A DNA stretch of 64,000 bases from Candidatus Nitrosopumilus limneticus. Lineage in GTDB: Archaea > Thermoproteota > Nitrososphaeria > Nitrososphaerales > Nitrosopumilaceae. Below, piece after piece: positions 17,901 through 27,080 of this stretch (the first letter of the stretch is position 1; every line of letters starts with the position of its first letter). Below the pieces are notes generated by a model. That model was given only the letters and a program-made list of their open reading frames with translations. It did not search any database and had not been told where the DNA came from. Both the position numbers and the translations under genes were made by a program. The stretch lies in contig JAHCGZ010000006.1 in NCBI GenBank assembly GCA_022117465.1, forward strand, positions 25,810-89,809, written 5' to 3'.

Positions 17901-19634
17901 TGTTACATTCAATCTGTACAAACCTATTGCCCCTAAAGTTGCATCTGAACCATCTTCTAATGTTTGAAACGGAATTACATCTCCAGCGATGTTTGCTGTA
18001 GAATTGTCATAGATTTTGATTGCAGTTACTTCAGAGGTAGTAAGTGAATGGATGTTATAACTGATGTAGTTATATCCGTAAGAACCGTTTGCAGTACTAT
18101 TTGCATAGATACCTGCTAAGTATGTTGCTACGGTATATCCTGGTCTAATAGAGACATTGTCTCCATGATCATCAATAACTGCAGTTACACTAGCAATTTT
18201 GCTAAATGCATCTACAGTTGTTAAACCCATGCCATATGTTGTAACAATACTATCACGTCCTGCTGTAATTGTTGTATCCTCACCTAATGTAAGTGGTGAT
18301 CCAATAATTATTGTAGGTACTTTCGTTGTAGTACTTGCATTGAATGTTTGTTTTTTAAGTGTGTTTGTGTTAAAGTCTTGATCTGTTAAAGATATTGTTA
18401 CCTTTTCACCAGAGTTCCATGTGTCGCCAACTGAAGCATCATCCATGTCAAGGGTACCAAAGAAATTTGATACAGTAAATGACTGTGGAGTGTCGTTATA
18501 ATCGATAGTTGCTGTTGTACCTCTTTTTGCACTTGAATTAACTTGAAGATTTGCATCATCAATGTCATCAGTGTTTGAGAATATTCCAGTGTTATCACCA
18601 GTTTCATAGAAATATAGGTAATAATCTGAAACAACGTCGTCTGCCGTATTATCGTTTGATAATACATTAGTTCCGACACTTAAGGTATCATAGTCAATTA
18701 TCAGTTTTCCGTTGTTATCAAAGCCTGCAGTAGTTCTTGATTGTGCTTCGAACATTACTGTGCTGACTCCGTTACCGAGTACGGTGCCGTTGCTCCACAT
18801 CATATCTGAAGTGGATGCGGTACCTTCGGCGTTAACAAAGAAAATTATAACGTCTTCGTCTGTTGGGTCGATGTTTAGTGCTGTATCAGTTATTGTTAAG
18901 TGAAGTTCTGAGCCTTGTGAGGCTGAATTTCTATCCATGGTTAAACCTGCATAGTTATCCAAATCTGCACTTTTATAAATTAATGACACTTTTTCATCGG
19001 TACCTGGTTGCTCTAGTACAACATCGAAATCACCTTGGGCAAGACTAAATGTTTGGATAAATGGCCATAGGTTGTATCCAGGAAAGGGCTCTGCAATAGT
19101 GCTATTAAATATTTGACCCTTAAATCCTGAGACACCAGAAGACAAAATTGGTGCGTTATCTATTACACCAGTTTGTGGTGCTACCGTGTTGTTAGTAAAT
19201 ATGGCTGTAGAAAATACAGTTAGACCAGAAGTGAATGAGGTTTTCTCAACACCAAAGGCTAGAGTTCCTGCACCTTCAGTAGTAGCTGCTGTGTGAGTAT
19301 TTTCCACTGCGTTAATGCCTTCATAATCACCAAAGTATCCATACCAGTAACCGTCTGCACCTTGTGCCAATCTTAATTGATTATTATCAACTTTGACTGT
19401 TGGTTCAGATACGACTTCATTAGTTTTAACTCTATTTGGATCTTTTACGATTACTTCAACTACACTTGGTCCACCAAAGTAATTTTCGAATGTTGCGTTT
19501 TCTGCGGAGACATAAAGTTGGCCTGCGGCTGCGGCTTCTGGGACCATTGAAGGTACACCAATAACCATACCACCGGCTAACATTAATGTCATTAGCGTAA
19601 GACTAGTTAATTTACGTCCTATTTCGTTATTCAT
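14967..19634 (-). CDS. Major S-layer protein, thaumarchaeal type (1555 aa)
   Basis: A very large secreted protein with signal peptide (LTSLTLMTLMLAGGMVIGVP, cleavage near AAAAG) and repeated beta-domains with the recurring pattern 'Y-iGdtvtvtl-D-DlN-d...t-GD(N/D)TGIF-GTV', for example ESGDNTGIFTGTVEYV and ESGADTGIFIGEVTL. It is rich in Asp, Thr, Ser and Gly with few Lys, as expected for a charged outer lattice. Codon usage is less AT-biased than its neighbours, typical of high expression. There is no C-terminal membrane helix; it ends with a beta-domain. Residues encoded by about 17105-17148 (LMMAHPQPQVQ) appear to be read out of frame between two compensating indels. Confidence 0.88.
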   Translation of the reverse strand: MNNEIGRKLTSLTLMTLMLAGGMVIGVPSMVPEAAAAGQLYVSAENATFENYFGGPSVVEVIVKDPNRVKTNEVVSEPTVKVDNNQLRLAQGADGYWYGYFGDYEGINAVENTHTAATTEGAGTLAFGVEKTSFTSGLTVFSTAIFTNNTVAPQTGVIDNAPILSSGVSGFKGQIFNSTIAEPFPGYNLWPFIQTFSLAQGDFDVVLEQPGTDEKVSLIYKSADLDNYAGLTMDRNSASQGSELHLTITDTALNIDPTDEDVIIFFVNAEGTASTSDMMWSNGTVLGNGVSTVMFEAQSRTTAGFDNNGKLIIDYDTLSVGTNVLSNDNTADDVVSDYYLYFYETGDNTGIFSNTDDIDDANLQVNSSAKRGTTATIDYNDTPQSFTVSNFFGTLDMDDASVGDTWNSGEKVTISLTDQDFNTNTLKKQTFNASTTTKVPTIIIGSPLTLGEDTTITAGRDSIVTTYGMGLTTVDAFSKIASVTAVIDDHGDNVSIRPGYTVATYLAGIYANSTANGSYGYNYISYNIHSLTTSEVTAIKIYDNSTANIAGDVIPFQTLEDGSDATLGAIGLYRLNVTASSGYTGTDVVVINFTTASANVSAGDEFYVDILSFGDGDTTSERANNSIYHMLLKESGDNTGIFTGTVEYVMLNQLNVDSKTVFDNIKTHDRDIKIIVHEDLTDEDSVRVNYLDLGADGIETQIADQLAAPTHSGIVSTDIATYKIGDTVTVTLEDQDLNADSDLIDVYITTANDTVGNNGSDFVVSVTFDDMTWVNVGDDTCAASVASEALIVTDGITDGLQASGFTLVETGRILVCYWKPSKFHLDSVTLMMAHPQPQVQIIYAVQLEKNLEINYLDFRDASGETIEVGSGASVRANTGSVSFDRTVYPVPFGNVTPSATADQRFPLHASANNLNAGTNENALAQGDVVVHVRVTDADYNVSASGADTIADTTVVVKLVRGSNSTTVSTVGSSTSPMKETSPSSGVFESDITIDYNDGVNNNCPSTFTGGQGCVLQGDIVTVTYNDLSDSSGQAQSVTDSATFDLRNGVLQSDKSVYIIGSDMILTLIEPDLDLDNDGAQSYTLDLIEWDSDAATGTLGAKSAISDIANIDPEPSSFRETGDSTGIFQVVIEIPNTLGTNKLDRGEKIDLEYTDFGPAGANYVGQEGEDIKLTVYTSNFGATIELDQKVYSWTDKVYITVVAPDHNYDSLLIDDIGNSSTDPLKVSTRGNQLTNYKLIESGADTGIFIGEVTLKGFAFDADGDTSTGTSGNEITGTASSLTTGSGPTSGNIAATNNDGLTISFEFSEDETVVGSALIRWNIAEVQWLEASYPASGTGVVRIIDADMNLNPEAIDNFKVDAWSDSDAGGIDLTVSETNEATGIFEGTVFFTVSDDSSGHRLRVAEGDTVTTEYEDNTLPEPYTTADELDITATSLIGTLVPPLERAPAANLRTVDAFGNSLNSVSVDQQVQITAELANGQDREQSFAYLVQIQDGNGVTVSLAWITGSLSAGQSFSPALSWIPTESGSYTATAFVWESVDNPTALSPPVSTTIVVQ

Positions 19635-19659
19635 GTTATTGATACTTTTCTTAAAAATT

Positions 19660-19669
19660 TGTATTTAAG
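19660..19669 (-). promoter_or_regulatory. TATA box of the S-layer gene
   Basis: Minus-strand CTTAAATAC lies 27-36 bases upstream of the ATG at 19634, in the only non-extremely AT-rich part of this spacer. A short or absent 5' leader is predicted. Confidence 0.6.
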
Positions 19670-19843
19670 ACTAATGGACGATTTGTCCACAAATTAGCAG
19701 TTTATTGTTATTTTTTTATCTATTTCTGTTTTTTTTTCTATATTTTTTATAATTTTAATATATTTTATATAATTTATATCATTATTTAGATCATTTAAGT
19801 ATAATTTATAATATTTACTATTAATTTATGAAATTTTTAGTGC
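19670..19843. other. Extremely AT-rich spacer upstream of the S-layer gene
   Basis: About 170 bases of nearly pure A/T with many short A and T runs, from after the S-layer promoter to the end of the E1-like gene. No open frame of note or RNA fold is seen. It includes T runs on the minus strand that could end the upstream thrC/E1 transcript, and it could act as a bendable region behind a strong promoter. Confidence 0.5.
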
Positions 19844-21166
19844 CTAATTTTTAGATAATAGTGTCTTGTATAGTAAAATTGCCTCAGATTCGTTCTTAGA
19901 GCCAACAACAACTGCAGAACCGCGCTTCATAAAACTTACAGATAACTCGCTTGTTCTCATTGATAATCCCAACTCACCTAAATTTTCAACTAGAAATCCT
20001 TTTTGTTTTGCAACTGCTGCAACACTTGCAGAATCTAAATCAAATGTTTTAGTTGGAGTAATAGAATAAGTTCTCTTTCCTCTATTTCTTCCACACAACT
20101 CTTCTAAAATTAATTCTTGTTTTTCAACAACTTGTAATTTTCCTGTTCCACAAATTGGACACTCATCAGCTCTAAATGTTTTAGTGCTGTTAAAATCTAA
20201 ATTTTCTAAATCAATATGTAAAATTCTGTTTGAAAGATTTGGTTTTTTTCCAGTAATAATTTTTATTGCTTCTGCAACTTCTATTCCACCAATAATAGAA
20301 AGTATTGATGGATGTACTCCTTCAATACTACAAGTTGGCATTGTGTTTTCATCAAGTGCTGGAAACATGCAATAGTAGCATGCAGATTGTTTTGGTAAAA
20401 TTGTAAATGCTTGTCCTGATGTTCCAACTGCAGCTCCTGTAACAAAAGGAATTCCAAATTTAACACAAGCCTTGTTTAATGCATATCTTGCATTAACTGA
20501 ATCAAGTGCATCAATTACAACATCACATCCCTCTACAACTTCAAGTGCAGTATATTCATTTACAGAAACTGTTAGTGCTTCAATGTTACAATCAGAATTT
20601 AATTTTTTTAATTTTTTTGCTGCAACTTCAACTTTTACTTGTCCAACATCAGATTCATCAAATAGTGTTTGTCTGTGTAGGTTAGATAATTCAATTACAT
20701 CTCTGTCAACAATTCGTAGTGTTCCAACACCCATTGCAGTTAATCTTGTAATAATTGGATGACCTAATCCACCTGTTCCTACAACACAAATTTTAGAATT
20801 TTTTAATTTTAGTTGTCCGTTATATCCAATCTCTTCAAGCATTACTTGGCGTGAATATCTGTCAAGTTCTTTTGAAGATAAATCCTCAGAGCCTCCAGCC
20901 ACTGCAGGTAAGATATACACCTCATCACCATCATTTAGAGGGGTTTGCATTCCACTTGAGAATTTAGCATTTTTTCCATTAATGTAGATATTAATCAAAG
21001 AACGGGGGGTATTATCAGCCTCTAAGACCCTACGCTTAAAATCATCACCTAAAAGTTGAGATATTTTTACAAACGCATCTTGCAAAGATGTAGCTGAAAT
21101 TTCAGTTTTTTTCTCGCCACCACCTGCATTTAGTACTGAGGGAACTGTAAATGTAATATTTGCCAT
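19844..21166 (-). CDS. Ubiquitin-like (MoaD/ThiS) domain fused to E1-like ThiF/MoeB enzyme
   Basis: A 440-aa three-part protein. Residues 1-92 form a MoaD/ThiS/SAMP-like ubiquitin fold ending in DGDEVYILPAVAGG, with the Gly-Gly at 91-92 in the place of a C-terminal diglycine. Residues 100-340 are an E1 adenylating domain with GTGGLG (130-135), ELSNLHRQTLF, zinc cysteines CYYC (263, 266) and CPIC (336, 339), and TCS with Cys279. Residues 345-440 are an extra domain I do not recognise. E1-like proteins adenylate ubiquitin-like partners for protein modification or sulfur transfer. It begins one base after thrC and shares its transcript. Confidence 0.85.
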   Translation of the reverse strand: MANITFTVPSVLNAGGGEKKTEISATSLQDAFVKISQLLGDDFKRRVLEADNTPRSLINIYINGKNAKFSSGMQTPLNDGDEVYILPAVAGGSEDLSSKELDRYSRQVMLEEIGYNGQLKLKNSKICVVGTGGLGHPIITRLTAMGVGTLRIVDRDVIELSNLHRQTLFDESDVGQVKVEVAAKKLKKLNSDCNIEALTVSVNEYTALEVVEGCDVVIDALDSVNARYALNKACVKFGIPFVTGAAVGTSGQAFTILPKQSACYYCMFPALDENTMPTCSIEGVHPSILSIIGGIEVAEAIKIITGKKPNLSNRILHIDLENLDFNSTKTFRADECPICGTGKLQVVEKQELILEELCGRNRGKRTYSITPTKTFDLDSASVAAVAKQKGFLVENLGELGLSMRTSELSVSFMKRGSAVVVGSKNESEAILLYKTLLSKN

Positions 21167-21167
21167 G

Positions 21168-22382
21168 TTACTGAACTAACGCTGAGATTTCATTAATGTT
21201 TGGCTTGTAGACAGTTGGTTTTGGTAGTACTTGCATAATTGATTCAGTTGCTTTTAGACCATTGCCAGTGATATAACATACAACTTTATCATTTTTATCA
21301 ATTTTACCTTGTTCAACCATTTTTTGTAATACAGAAATTGCTACGCCACCTGCTGGTTCAGTAAAGATTCCTTCAGTTTGAGCCAAGAGAAGAATTGCAT
21401 CTAAAATTTCTTGATCATTGCATTCCTCTGCAAATCCATTATACTGTTTTAATCTTTTTAACACATATCTACCATCACCAGGATCACCTATTGCTAAACT
21501 CTTAGCAACAGTACAAGGATTTTCAACTGGAATAACTTCTTTAGAATTATTTTTAAATGCTTCAACAATTGGTGCACATCCATGTGGTTGTGCTGCAATC
21601 ATGTGCATGTTTGATACATCATCAAGTAATGAAACAGTTTGTAATTCCTCAAATCCTTTACAAATTGCATTAAGCATTGCACCACTTCCTACAGGAATTA
21701 TCAGTTGATCAGGTACTGTCCAACCAAATTGCTCTGCAACTTCATATGAAAATGTTTTAGAGCCTTCTACGTAATGTGAACGCATGTTAATGTTTACTAT
21801 ACCAATTCCTTTACTATCGCCAATTTGAGCTGCAATTCTATTTGCATCATCATAAGTTCCATCAACTGCAATATAGTTTGCACCATAAGATAGTGCTTGA
21901 GTAATTTTTGCCATCTCAATATTACTTGGAGCAAATACATGACACGGTAATCCTGCGGCTGCTGCATGTGCTGCAGTTGCAGAAGCTAAATTACCAGTTG
22001 ATGCACAACCAACTGCAGTTAATCCAAATTCTTTTGCTTTTGATATTGCAACACCTGCTGGTCTATCTTTAAATGAAAAAGTTGGATTTACAGAATCATT
22101 TTTTATGTATAAATTATTTAGACCTAATTTTTTTCCAAGATTTTCAGCCTTTGTTAGAGGGGTCATTCCTGCACCAATACTGACAATATTTGATTTGTTT
22201 TCTATTGGAAGTAACTCAAAATATCTCCAATAGGTCTGTTCGCGATTTGAAAATGTATCTTTTGTTATAGTTGGAAAGTCATATTTTACATCTAGAGGAC
22301 CAAAGCAGTCATCACAGACATACTTGAAGGCAGTTTTGAATTGTTTTTTACATTCTCTACACTGTAATGATGTTCTAGCCAA
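21168..22382 (-). CDS. thrC: Threonine synthase
   Basis: PLP enzyme that converts O-phosphohomoserine to threonine. The 404-aa protein starts with a zinc-ribbon-like CRECKKQF...CDDCFGPLDV segment typical of archaeal ThrC. The PLP lysine is in PTFSFKDRPAGVAISKA and the phosphate-binding loop in CASTGNLASATAAHAA. The downstream E1-like gene follows with one base between them. Divergent from the 22546 gene across an AT-rich spacer. Confidence 0.93.
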   Translation of the reverse strand: MARTSLQCRECKKQFKTAFKYVCDDCFGPLDVKYDFPTITKDTFSNREQTYWRYFELLPIENKSNIVSIGAGMTPLTKAENLGKKLGLNNLYIKNDSVNPTFSFKDRPAGVAISKAKEFGLTAVGCASTGNLASATAAHAAAAGLPCHVFAPSNIEMAKITQALSYGANYIAVDGTYDDANRIAAQIGDSKGIGIVNINMRSHYVEGSKTFSYEVAEQFGWTVPDQLIIPVGSGAMLNAICKGFEELQTVSLLDDVSNMHMIAAQPHGCAPIVEAFKNNSKEVIPVENPCTVAKSLAIGDPGDGRYVLKRLKQYNGFAEECNDQEILDAILLLAQTEGIFTEPAGGVAISVLQKMVEQGKIDKNDKVVCYITGNGLKATESIMQVLPKPTVYKPNINEISALVQ

Positions 22383-22545
22383 GATCTGTAACTCCCTAAA
22401 TCAGATAGATAAAAAATCCTAATATCAAGTTAAGTAACACTTAATTTTTTTATATAAAAATATAATAAAATTATAAAATAAAGAATTAAAAAAATATAAA
22501 TGAAAAATAGTAAAGTTTTTAGATATTTTTTAAAGTCAAGTTAAT

Positions 22546-23037
22546 ATGAATAAATTAAAAATTATAATTCCAGTATTTATCATAATGATAATATCTGTTG
22601 GTATAATCATAATAAATTCAAATGAAGAAAAAATTGAGGAGGTAATTGTAGAGCAAGAAATGGAATGGACATATTCAGGACCATTTGGAATGGATAAAAC
22701 AGAATACAATCTTGGTGAAAAAGTTTTCATAGATGTAGTAGACATACCAATAAAAGATAAAGGTACTGCAGTAGTATTAAGACCACTCAATTCTACACAT
22801 TTCATAAAATATTTGAGTATAGATTTTGACGGAAGTCTAAAAAATAATTTTAATCGTTATTTTGAACCAAGATTAAATGAATGGAGAGAAATTTGTTCAA
22901 CAAATGATCTAGTAGGTGATTGGAAAATAAGATTTGTTGGAGTAGAATATGAAGATTTGAATTTTAGAATTATTAATCAAACCTCTTCATGGGATGATAG
23001 AGTATTTGAACCATTAGTTGGTGTAGGTAAATGTTAG
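22546..23037 (+). CDS. Membrane-anchored extracytoplasmic protein of unknown function
   Basis: A 163-aa protein with one N-terminal membrane helix (KIIIPVFIIMIISVGIIIINS), a short acidic linker (NEEKIEEVIVEQE) and a domain of about 125 residues with strand-rich segments (YNLGEKVFIDVVDIPIKDKG, GDWKIRFVGVEYEDL). Two cysteines, in EICSTND and at the C-terminal GKC, could form a disulfide outside the cell. I recognise no named family. It converges on hisI, whose stop lies 4 bases away. Confidence 0.7.
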   Translation: MNKLKIIIPVFIIMIISVGIIIINSNEEKIEEVIVEQEMEWTYSGPFGMDKTEYNLGEKVFIDVVDIPIKDKGTAVVLRPLNSTHFIKYLSIDFDGSLKNNFNRYFEPRLNEWREICSTNDLVGDWKIRFVGVEYEDLNFRIINQTSSWDDRVFEPLVGVGKC

Positions 23038-23041
23038 TAAA

Positions 23042-23368
23042 TTATTTTAATTGATTGTGAAAACAAACTTTTTCACCAGTATGACATGCAGGACCTGATG
23101 GTTCTACAAGATAAATAATTGCATCAAAATCACAATCAACTAAAATCTCTTTAATTTTTTGTGTATTACCAGACTCTTCGCCTTTCATCCAAAGCTTATT
23201 CCTTGAGCGACTCCAAAACCAAGAGTTACCAGTTTTTTTTGTTAATTCTAAAGATTCTTTATTTGTATAGGCAAGTGTTAAAACTTCTTTTGTATTTGCA
23301 TCTTGTACAATTACAGGTACAAGACCTCCACACTTTTTAAAATCAATATCATCAATAGATTTATTCAT
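23042..23368 (-). CDS. hisI: Phosphoribosyl-AMP cyclohydrolase
   Basis: Third step of histidine synthesis, opening the adenine ring of phosphoribosyl-AMP. The 108-aa protein is the stand-alone HisI, with LAYTNKESL, FWSRSRNKLWMKGEESGN and the zinc cysteines in VDCDFDA and GPACHTGEKVCF. It has no HisE pyrophosphohydrolase domain, and none is found elsewhere in this operon. It is the last gene of the his operon, 23 bases after hisF. Confidence 0.95.
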   Translation of the reverse strand: MNKSIDDIDFKKCGGLVPVIVQDANTKEVLTLAYTNKESLELTKKTGNSWFWSRSRNKLWMKGEESGNTQKIKEILVDCDFDAIIYLVEPSGPACHTGEKVCFHNQLK

Positions 23369-23391
23369 GATTCATACCTACAAGTTAGATA

Positions 23392-24194
23392 TTATAATCT
23401 TACAGAGATTTTTTTGTCTTTAAGAAAAGATTTCACACCTTGGACACCATGAGAATTATAATGAAAAATAGAAGCAGCAAGGGCAGCATCAACATTCGAT
23501 TTTTCAAATACTTCCACCATATCATCAGGTTTACCACATCCACCAGACGCAATTACTGGAATAGATGCGGAATCAACAATAGATTTTGTAAGCAAAATAT
23601 CATAACCATTTTTTGTACCATCAGCATCAATACTAGTAAGTAAAATTTCTCCAGCACCTAGTTTTTCTGCTTGTTTAGCCCATTAATTACATCAATACCA
23701 GTTTCTTGTTTTCCTCCAAAAATAAAAACTTCAAACCAAAATTTTTTGTCATTTTCTGAAAAAATATTTACATTGTCTTTAAGTTTATAATTTCTTTTAG
23801 CATCAATTGCAACTACAACACATTGTCTTCCAAATAATGTCATCAATTCAGTAATTAGGGGTGGATTTTTTATTGCAGCTGTATTAATTCCAACTTTATC
23901 AGCACCATTAAGTAAAATATTTCTAGCATCATCAATTGATTTTACACCACCACCAACAGTAAATGGAATATTAATTACAGAGGCAACTTTGCGAACTAAT
24001 TCTTTAATTGTTTCTCGCTGTTCATTTGAAGCTGTAATATCAAGAAATATAATTTCATCAGCACCTTCATTGCTATATTTAGCAGCCAACTCAACGGGAT
24101 CTCCAGCATCCTTAATTGATTCAAAATTTAATCCTTTGACTACTCTTCCATTTTTTACATCCAAACATGGAATAATTCTTTTAGTTAATGTCAT
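23392..24194 (-). CDS. hisF: Imidazole glycerol phosphate synthase cyclase subunit (one frame break)
   Basis: Forms IGP and AICAR from PRFAR with ammonia from HisH. The N-terminal part has [19 protein letters not shown] with the catalytic Asp, [12 protein letters not shown] and [12 protein letters not shown]. The frame breaks near 23678-23684; adding one base gives [20 protein letters not shown] and [20 protein letters not shown], with the second catalytic Asp, leading into [14 protein letters not shown] and [11 protein letters not shown]. Restored length is about 267 aa, normal for HisF. Its start overlaps the end of hisA by 4 bases. Confidence 0.92.
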
Positions 24195-24898
24195 GATAAT
24201 TTCTTTGCGTCCTCAATAGTTATTTTATTTTCATAAAGTGCTTTGCCTAAAATTACACCCCATGCATTATTTTCTTTTACTTTAGAAATATCATTAATAT
24301 TTGAAATTCCACCACTTGCAATCACATTAGCTTTTTCTAAATCACATGCTTGTTTAAGAAATTCTAAATCTGGTCCTTCTAAAGTTCCATCACGATTAAC
24401 ATTAGTTAAAAGAAATTCTGTAAATCCAACATGTAAAAATTCATTCATTGAATCAATTAAAGAAATATCCGTAGTAGTTTGCCAACCATGTGTTACAATT
24501 AATCCATCTTTATGATCAACTGAAATGACAATTTTTTCTGGTCCTAATTTAGTTAGTAATTTTTGTAATAATTCAGGTTCTTTAAATGCAAAAGTTCCAA
24601 TTACTACTCTATTAACAATATCAAGTGCATCAAGTATTAATGATTCAGAACGAAGACCACCTCCGATTTCTACAGGAATAGATACACAAGAAACAATTTT
24701 TTTAATTAATTCAAAATTAGATCCCAATCCCAAGGTGGCGTCTAAATCTACAAGATGTATCATGTCAGCTCCAGTATTTTCCCATTTTTTTGCAATACTG
24801 ATTGGATCATTGCTGTAAACAGTTTTGTGTTGAGGATTACCTTTGTACAATCTAACTACTTGTCCGTTCATTAGATCAATTGATGGTATTACTTTCAT
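24191..24898 (-). CDS. hisA: ProFAR isomerase
   Basis: Isomerises the 5'-ProFAR aminoaldose to the PRFAR aminoketose. The 235-aa TIM barrel has [17 protein letters not shown] with the catalytic Asp, [26 protein letters not shown] with the second Asp, and [13 protein letters not shown]. Four-base overlaps with both hisH and hisF show tight coupling. Confidence 0.95.
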   Translation of the reverse strand: MKVIPSIDLMNGQVVRLYKGNPQHKTVYSNDPISIAKKWENTGADMIHLVDLDATLGLGSNFELIKKIVSCVSIPVEIGGGLRSESLILDALDIVNRVVIGTFAFKEPELLQKLLTKLGPEKIVISVDHKDGLIVTHGWQTTTDISLIDSMNEFLHVGFTEFLLTNVNRDGTLEGPDLEFLKQACDLEKANVIASGGISNINDISKVKENNAWGVILGKALYENKITIEDAKKLS

Positions 24899-25502
24899 TT
24901 TTTACACATATTTAGAAAATTTTGTATCATAATTTTACCAACATCACCTGATTTTTCAGGATGAAACTGTGTTCCAAAAAAATTATTTTTTTCAACTACT
25001 GCTGGAACTTTTACACCATAATCAGATTCAGCTGTAACTACATCATCAAATGTTGGTTTTGCTCGATAAGAATGAACAAAATAAACCCATGAACCATCAT
25101 CAACCCCATTTAATAAAATTCCAGGTTTTTTAATTTCTAAATTATTCCATCCCATGTGAGGAACTTTCATTGTAGATGGTAAAACTATAACTTCACCATC
25201 AATTACATTAAATCCCTTTTCAATACCTTCCTCACTTTTTTCAAAAAACATTTCCATTCCAAGACAGATACCTAAAACAGGAGTATCGTCTTTAACATAA
25301 TCATGAAATTTAGTTTTTGAATTTTTATTAATATTTTTGATTGCAGCATCAAAATTACCCACACCAGGCAACAATAATCCAGAATAAACATTAGGTTTAT
25401 CAAAAGAGGTTATGACTTCCACTGAAGCACCTGCTTTTTCAAGGGAGTTTTTAAGACTAAAAATATTTCCAGCACCATAGTCAATATTGCTACACTAACC
25501 AT
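24895..25502 (-). CDS. hisH: Imidazole glycerol phosphate synthase glutaminase subunit (one frame break)
   Basis: Class I glutaminase that feeds ammonia to HisF. The start ATG at 25502 overlaps the hisB stop. A base is missing near 25482-25486; restoring it gives [19 protein letters not shown], which joins [13 protein letters not shown], the nucleophile motif [13 protein letters not shown] and the His/Glu pair in [14 protein letters not shown]. Restored length is about 202 aa, normal for the family. Without the correction the protein would lack the conserved N-terminal strand. Confidence 0.92.
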
Positions 25503-26088
25503 TACATTGAACCTTTAGTACTTGGAATTCCTTTTTGTTTTTATCATATGATGATGCAATTCTAAATGCAACTGCAAGTGATTTAATTGCAGATTCAACT
25601 TTGTGATGATCATTATCGCCATACTTTACAGTAAGGTGAATACAGCTATTCAGATTTTGAAGTAGTGATTGAAAAAAGTGTTCCAAATCTTCCTTTGAAA
25701 CATTTTCAATTTTATTTCTTTTTATTGATAAAGTTAATTTTGAAAATGGTCGTTTTATAAGATCAATAGATGCTTCAGCTAGCGATTCATCCATTGGCAC
25801 TGACGCATAACTAAATCTAGTAATACCACTTCTTGAACTAAGTGCTTTATCAATTGCTTGACCAATAGTAATTGCAGTATCTTCAATTAAGTGGTGTTCA
25901 ATTCCATCATTAGATTTTGCATTAACTTTCAAATCCATCATTCCATGTTTTCCAAAAGATGTGATCAAGTGATCAATAAAATTAATTCCAGTTTTAATAC
26001 TGGTATTTCCAACTCCATCAAGATTTACAGATACAGTTATGCTAGTTTCTTTTGTATTTCGAGTAATTGTTGCTTTTCTTTGAGCCAT
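25495..26088 (-). CDS. hisB: Imidazoleglycerol-phosphate dehydratase
   Basis: Dehydrates IGP to imidazole-acetol phosphate. The 197-aa protein has [13 protein letters not shown], the metal-binding [12 protein letters not shown] and the second site [15 protein letters not shown]. It is the mono-functional form without a phosphatase domain, so a separate histidinol phosphatase is needed. It lies 24 bases after the HAD gene. Confidence 0.95.
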   Translation of the reverse strand: MAQRKATITRNTKETSITVSVNLDGVGNTSIKTGINFIDHLITSFGKHGMMDLKVNAKSNDGIEHHLIEDTAITIGQAIDKALSSRSGITRFSYASVPMDESLAEASIDLIKRPFSKLTLSIKRNKIENVSKEDLEHFFQSLLQNLNSCIHLTVKYGDNDHHKVESAIKSLAVAFRIASSYDKNKKEFQVLKVQCNG

Positions 26089-26112
26089 TTTTTAGAGATT
26101 ATCTAATATGAT

Positions 26113-27080
26113 TTATTCCAAATTTAATAACTTTGGTAGTAAATTAATTGAATCTAAAACGACAATTGCGTTATTTTGTTCAAATAACTTCAATTTTTCT
26201 TGAGGATTCTTACTAGTTCCAATAATTCCACAAAAAGTAGTGTTATGACCTAAAATTGTAGCCTTTTTAGCCATAATAAAGTCCTCCATAGAATCACCAA
26301 CATACAAACAAGATTTACTGTTCATACCGCTAATAGAATTTACAAGTGATTGAGGATTAGGTTTTGCAAGTTCACGTGCTTCATCCTCCAAAAACACTGA
26401 ATTTTTTAAATCAAATTTTTCCAGTAAGTGTTTAAGTGAATAACTAACAGATTGTTTTCCTCTTCCAGTAACCATAGAAATTTGTGAACCAAATTTTTTT
26501 TGTAATTTTTTTGATAATTCATCATTAAAAATAACTTGATCATTTTCAATTAATCCAGGATCAGAAAATTTTGAAATAGTTTTGAATAGTTTTGAATAAA
26601 GCTCAGGTCCATAAAATAATTGATCAAATATTTGATACAAAATATTTTCACTATGACTGCCAGGATAAGATAACTTTTTAATAATTTCAGAAATATCAGT
26701 TTGTTTATTTAGAAATTTTCAACTGATTTGATACCAGTAGAATCAGAATTTTTTATAACAGAAAAAATAAATTCTGTTGGATCTTGTTTTAATTTTTTTG
26801 CAGCAACAAGTGATAAAATTGAGGCATAAGTTAAATCAACTTCATCATTAAATCCTCCTGTAGATTTGAATCCATCAATAATTTTAAAATCTATATCAAT
26901 AGAGTCAGTAATTTCTGCAAAATTTTCTAAAACATATTTTGTAGTTGCAGTGATTGTTTGATCATATGATTTTTTTATATCAATTAATACACCATCGCAA
27001 TCAAAAATTAAACTATCAATTTCTAAATCATTAAAGGAATCATCAATGTAAATTCCATCTGATTTTTGTTTTAAAGTCAT
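26113..27080 (-). CDS. HAD-family phosphatase, candidate histidinol phosphatase (one frame break)
   Basis: About 322 aa after restoring one T near 26713-26715, which joins SVENFLNKQTDISEIIKKL to NILYQIFDQLFYGPELY. HAD motifs are all present: I FDCDGVLID, II VTGRG, III the lysine of AKPNPQS, IV YVGDSMEDF, with a helical cap between. It overlaps hisC by 4 bases and precedes hisB, exactly between the enzymes acting before and after histidinol phosphate hydrolysis. No other HolPase (HisN, PHP or HisB-N type) is in the operon, so this role is a strong inference, not a proven one. Confidence 0.8.

Noticed and set aside
15220..18903. Plus-strand open frames opposite the S-layer gene
   Set aside because: They are antisense shadows of a Thr/Ser/Val-rich gene with no start signals and no protein-like motifs.
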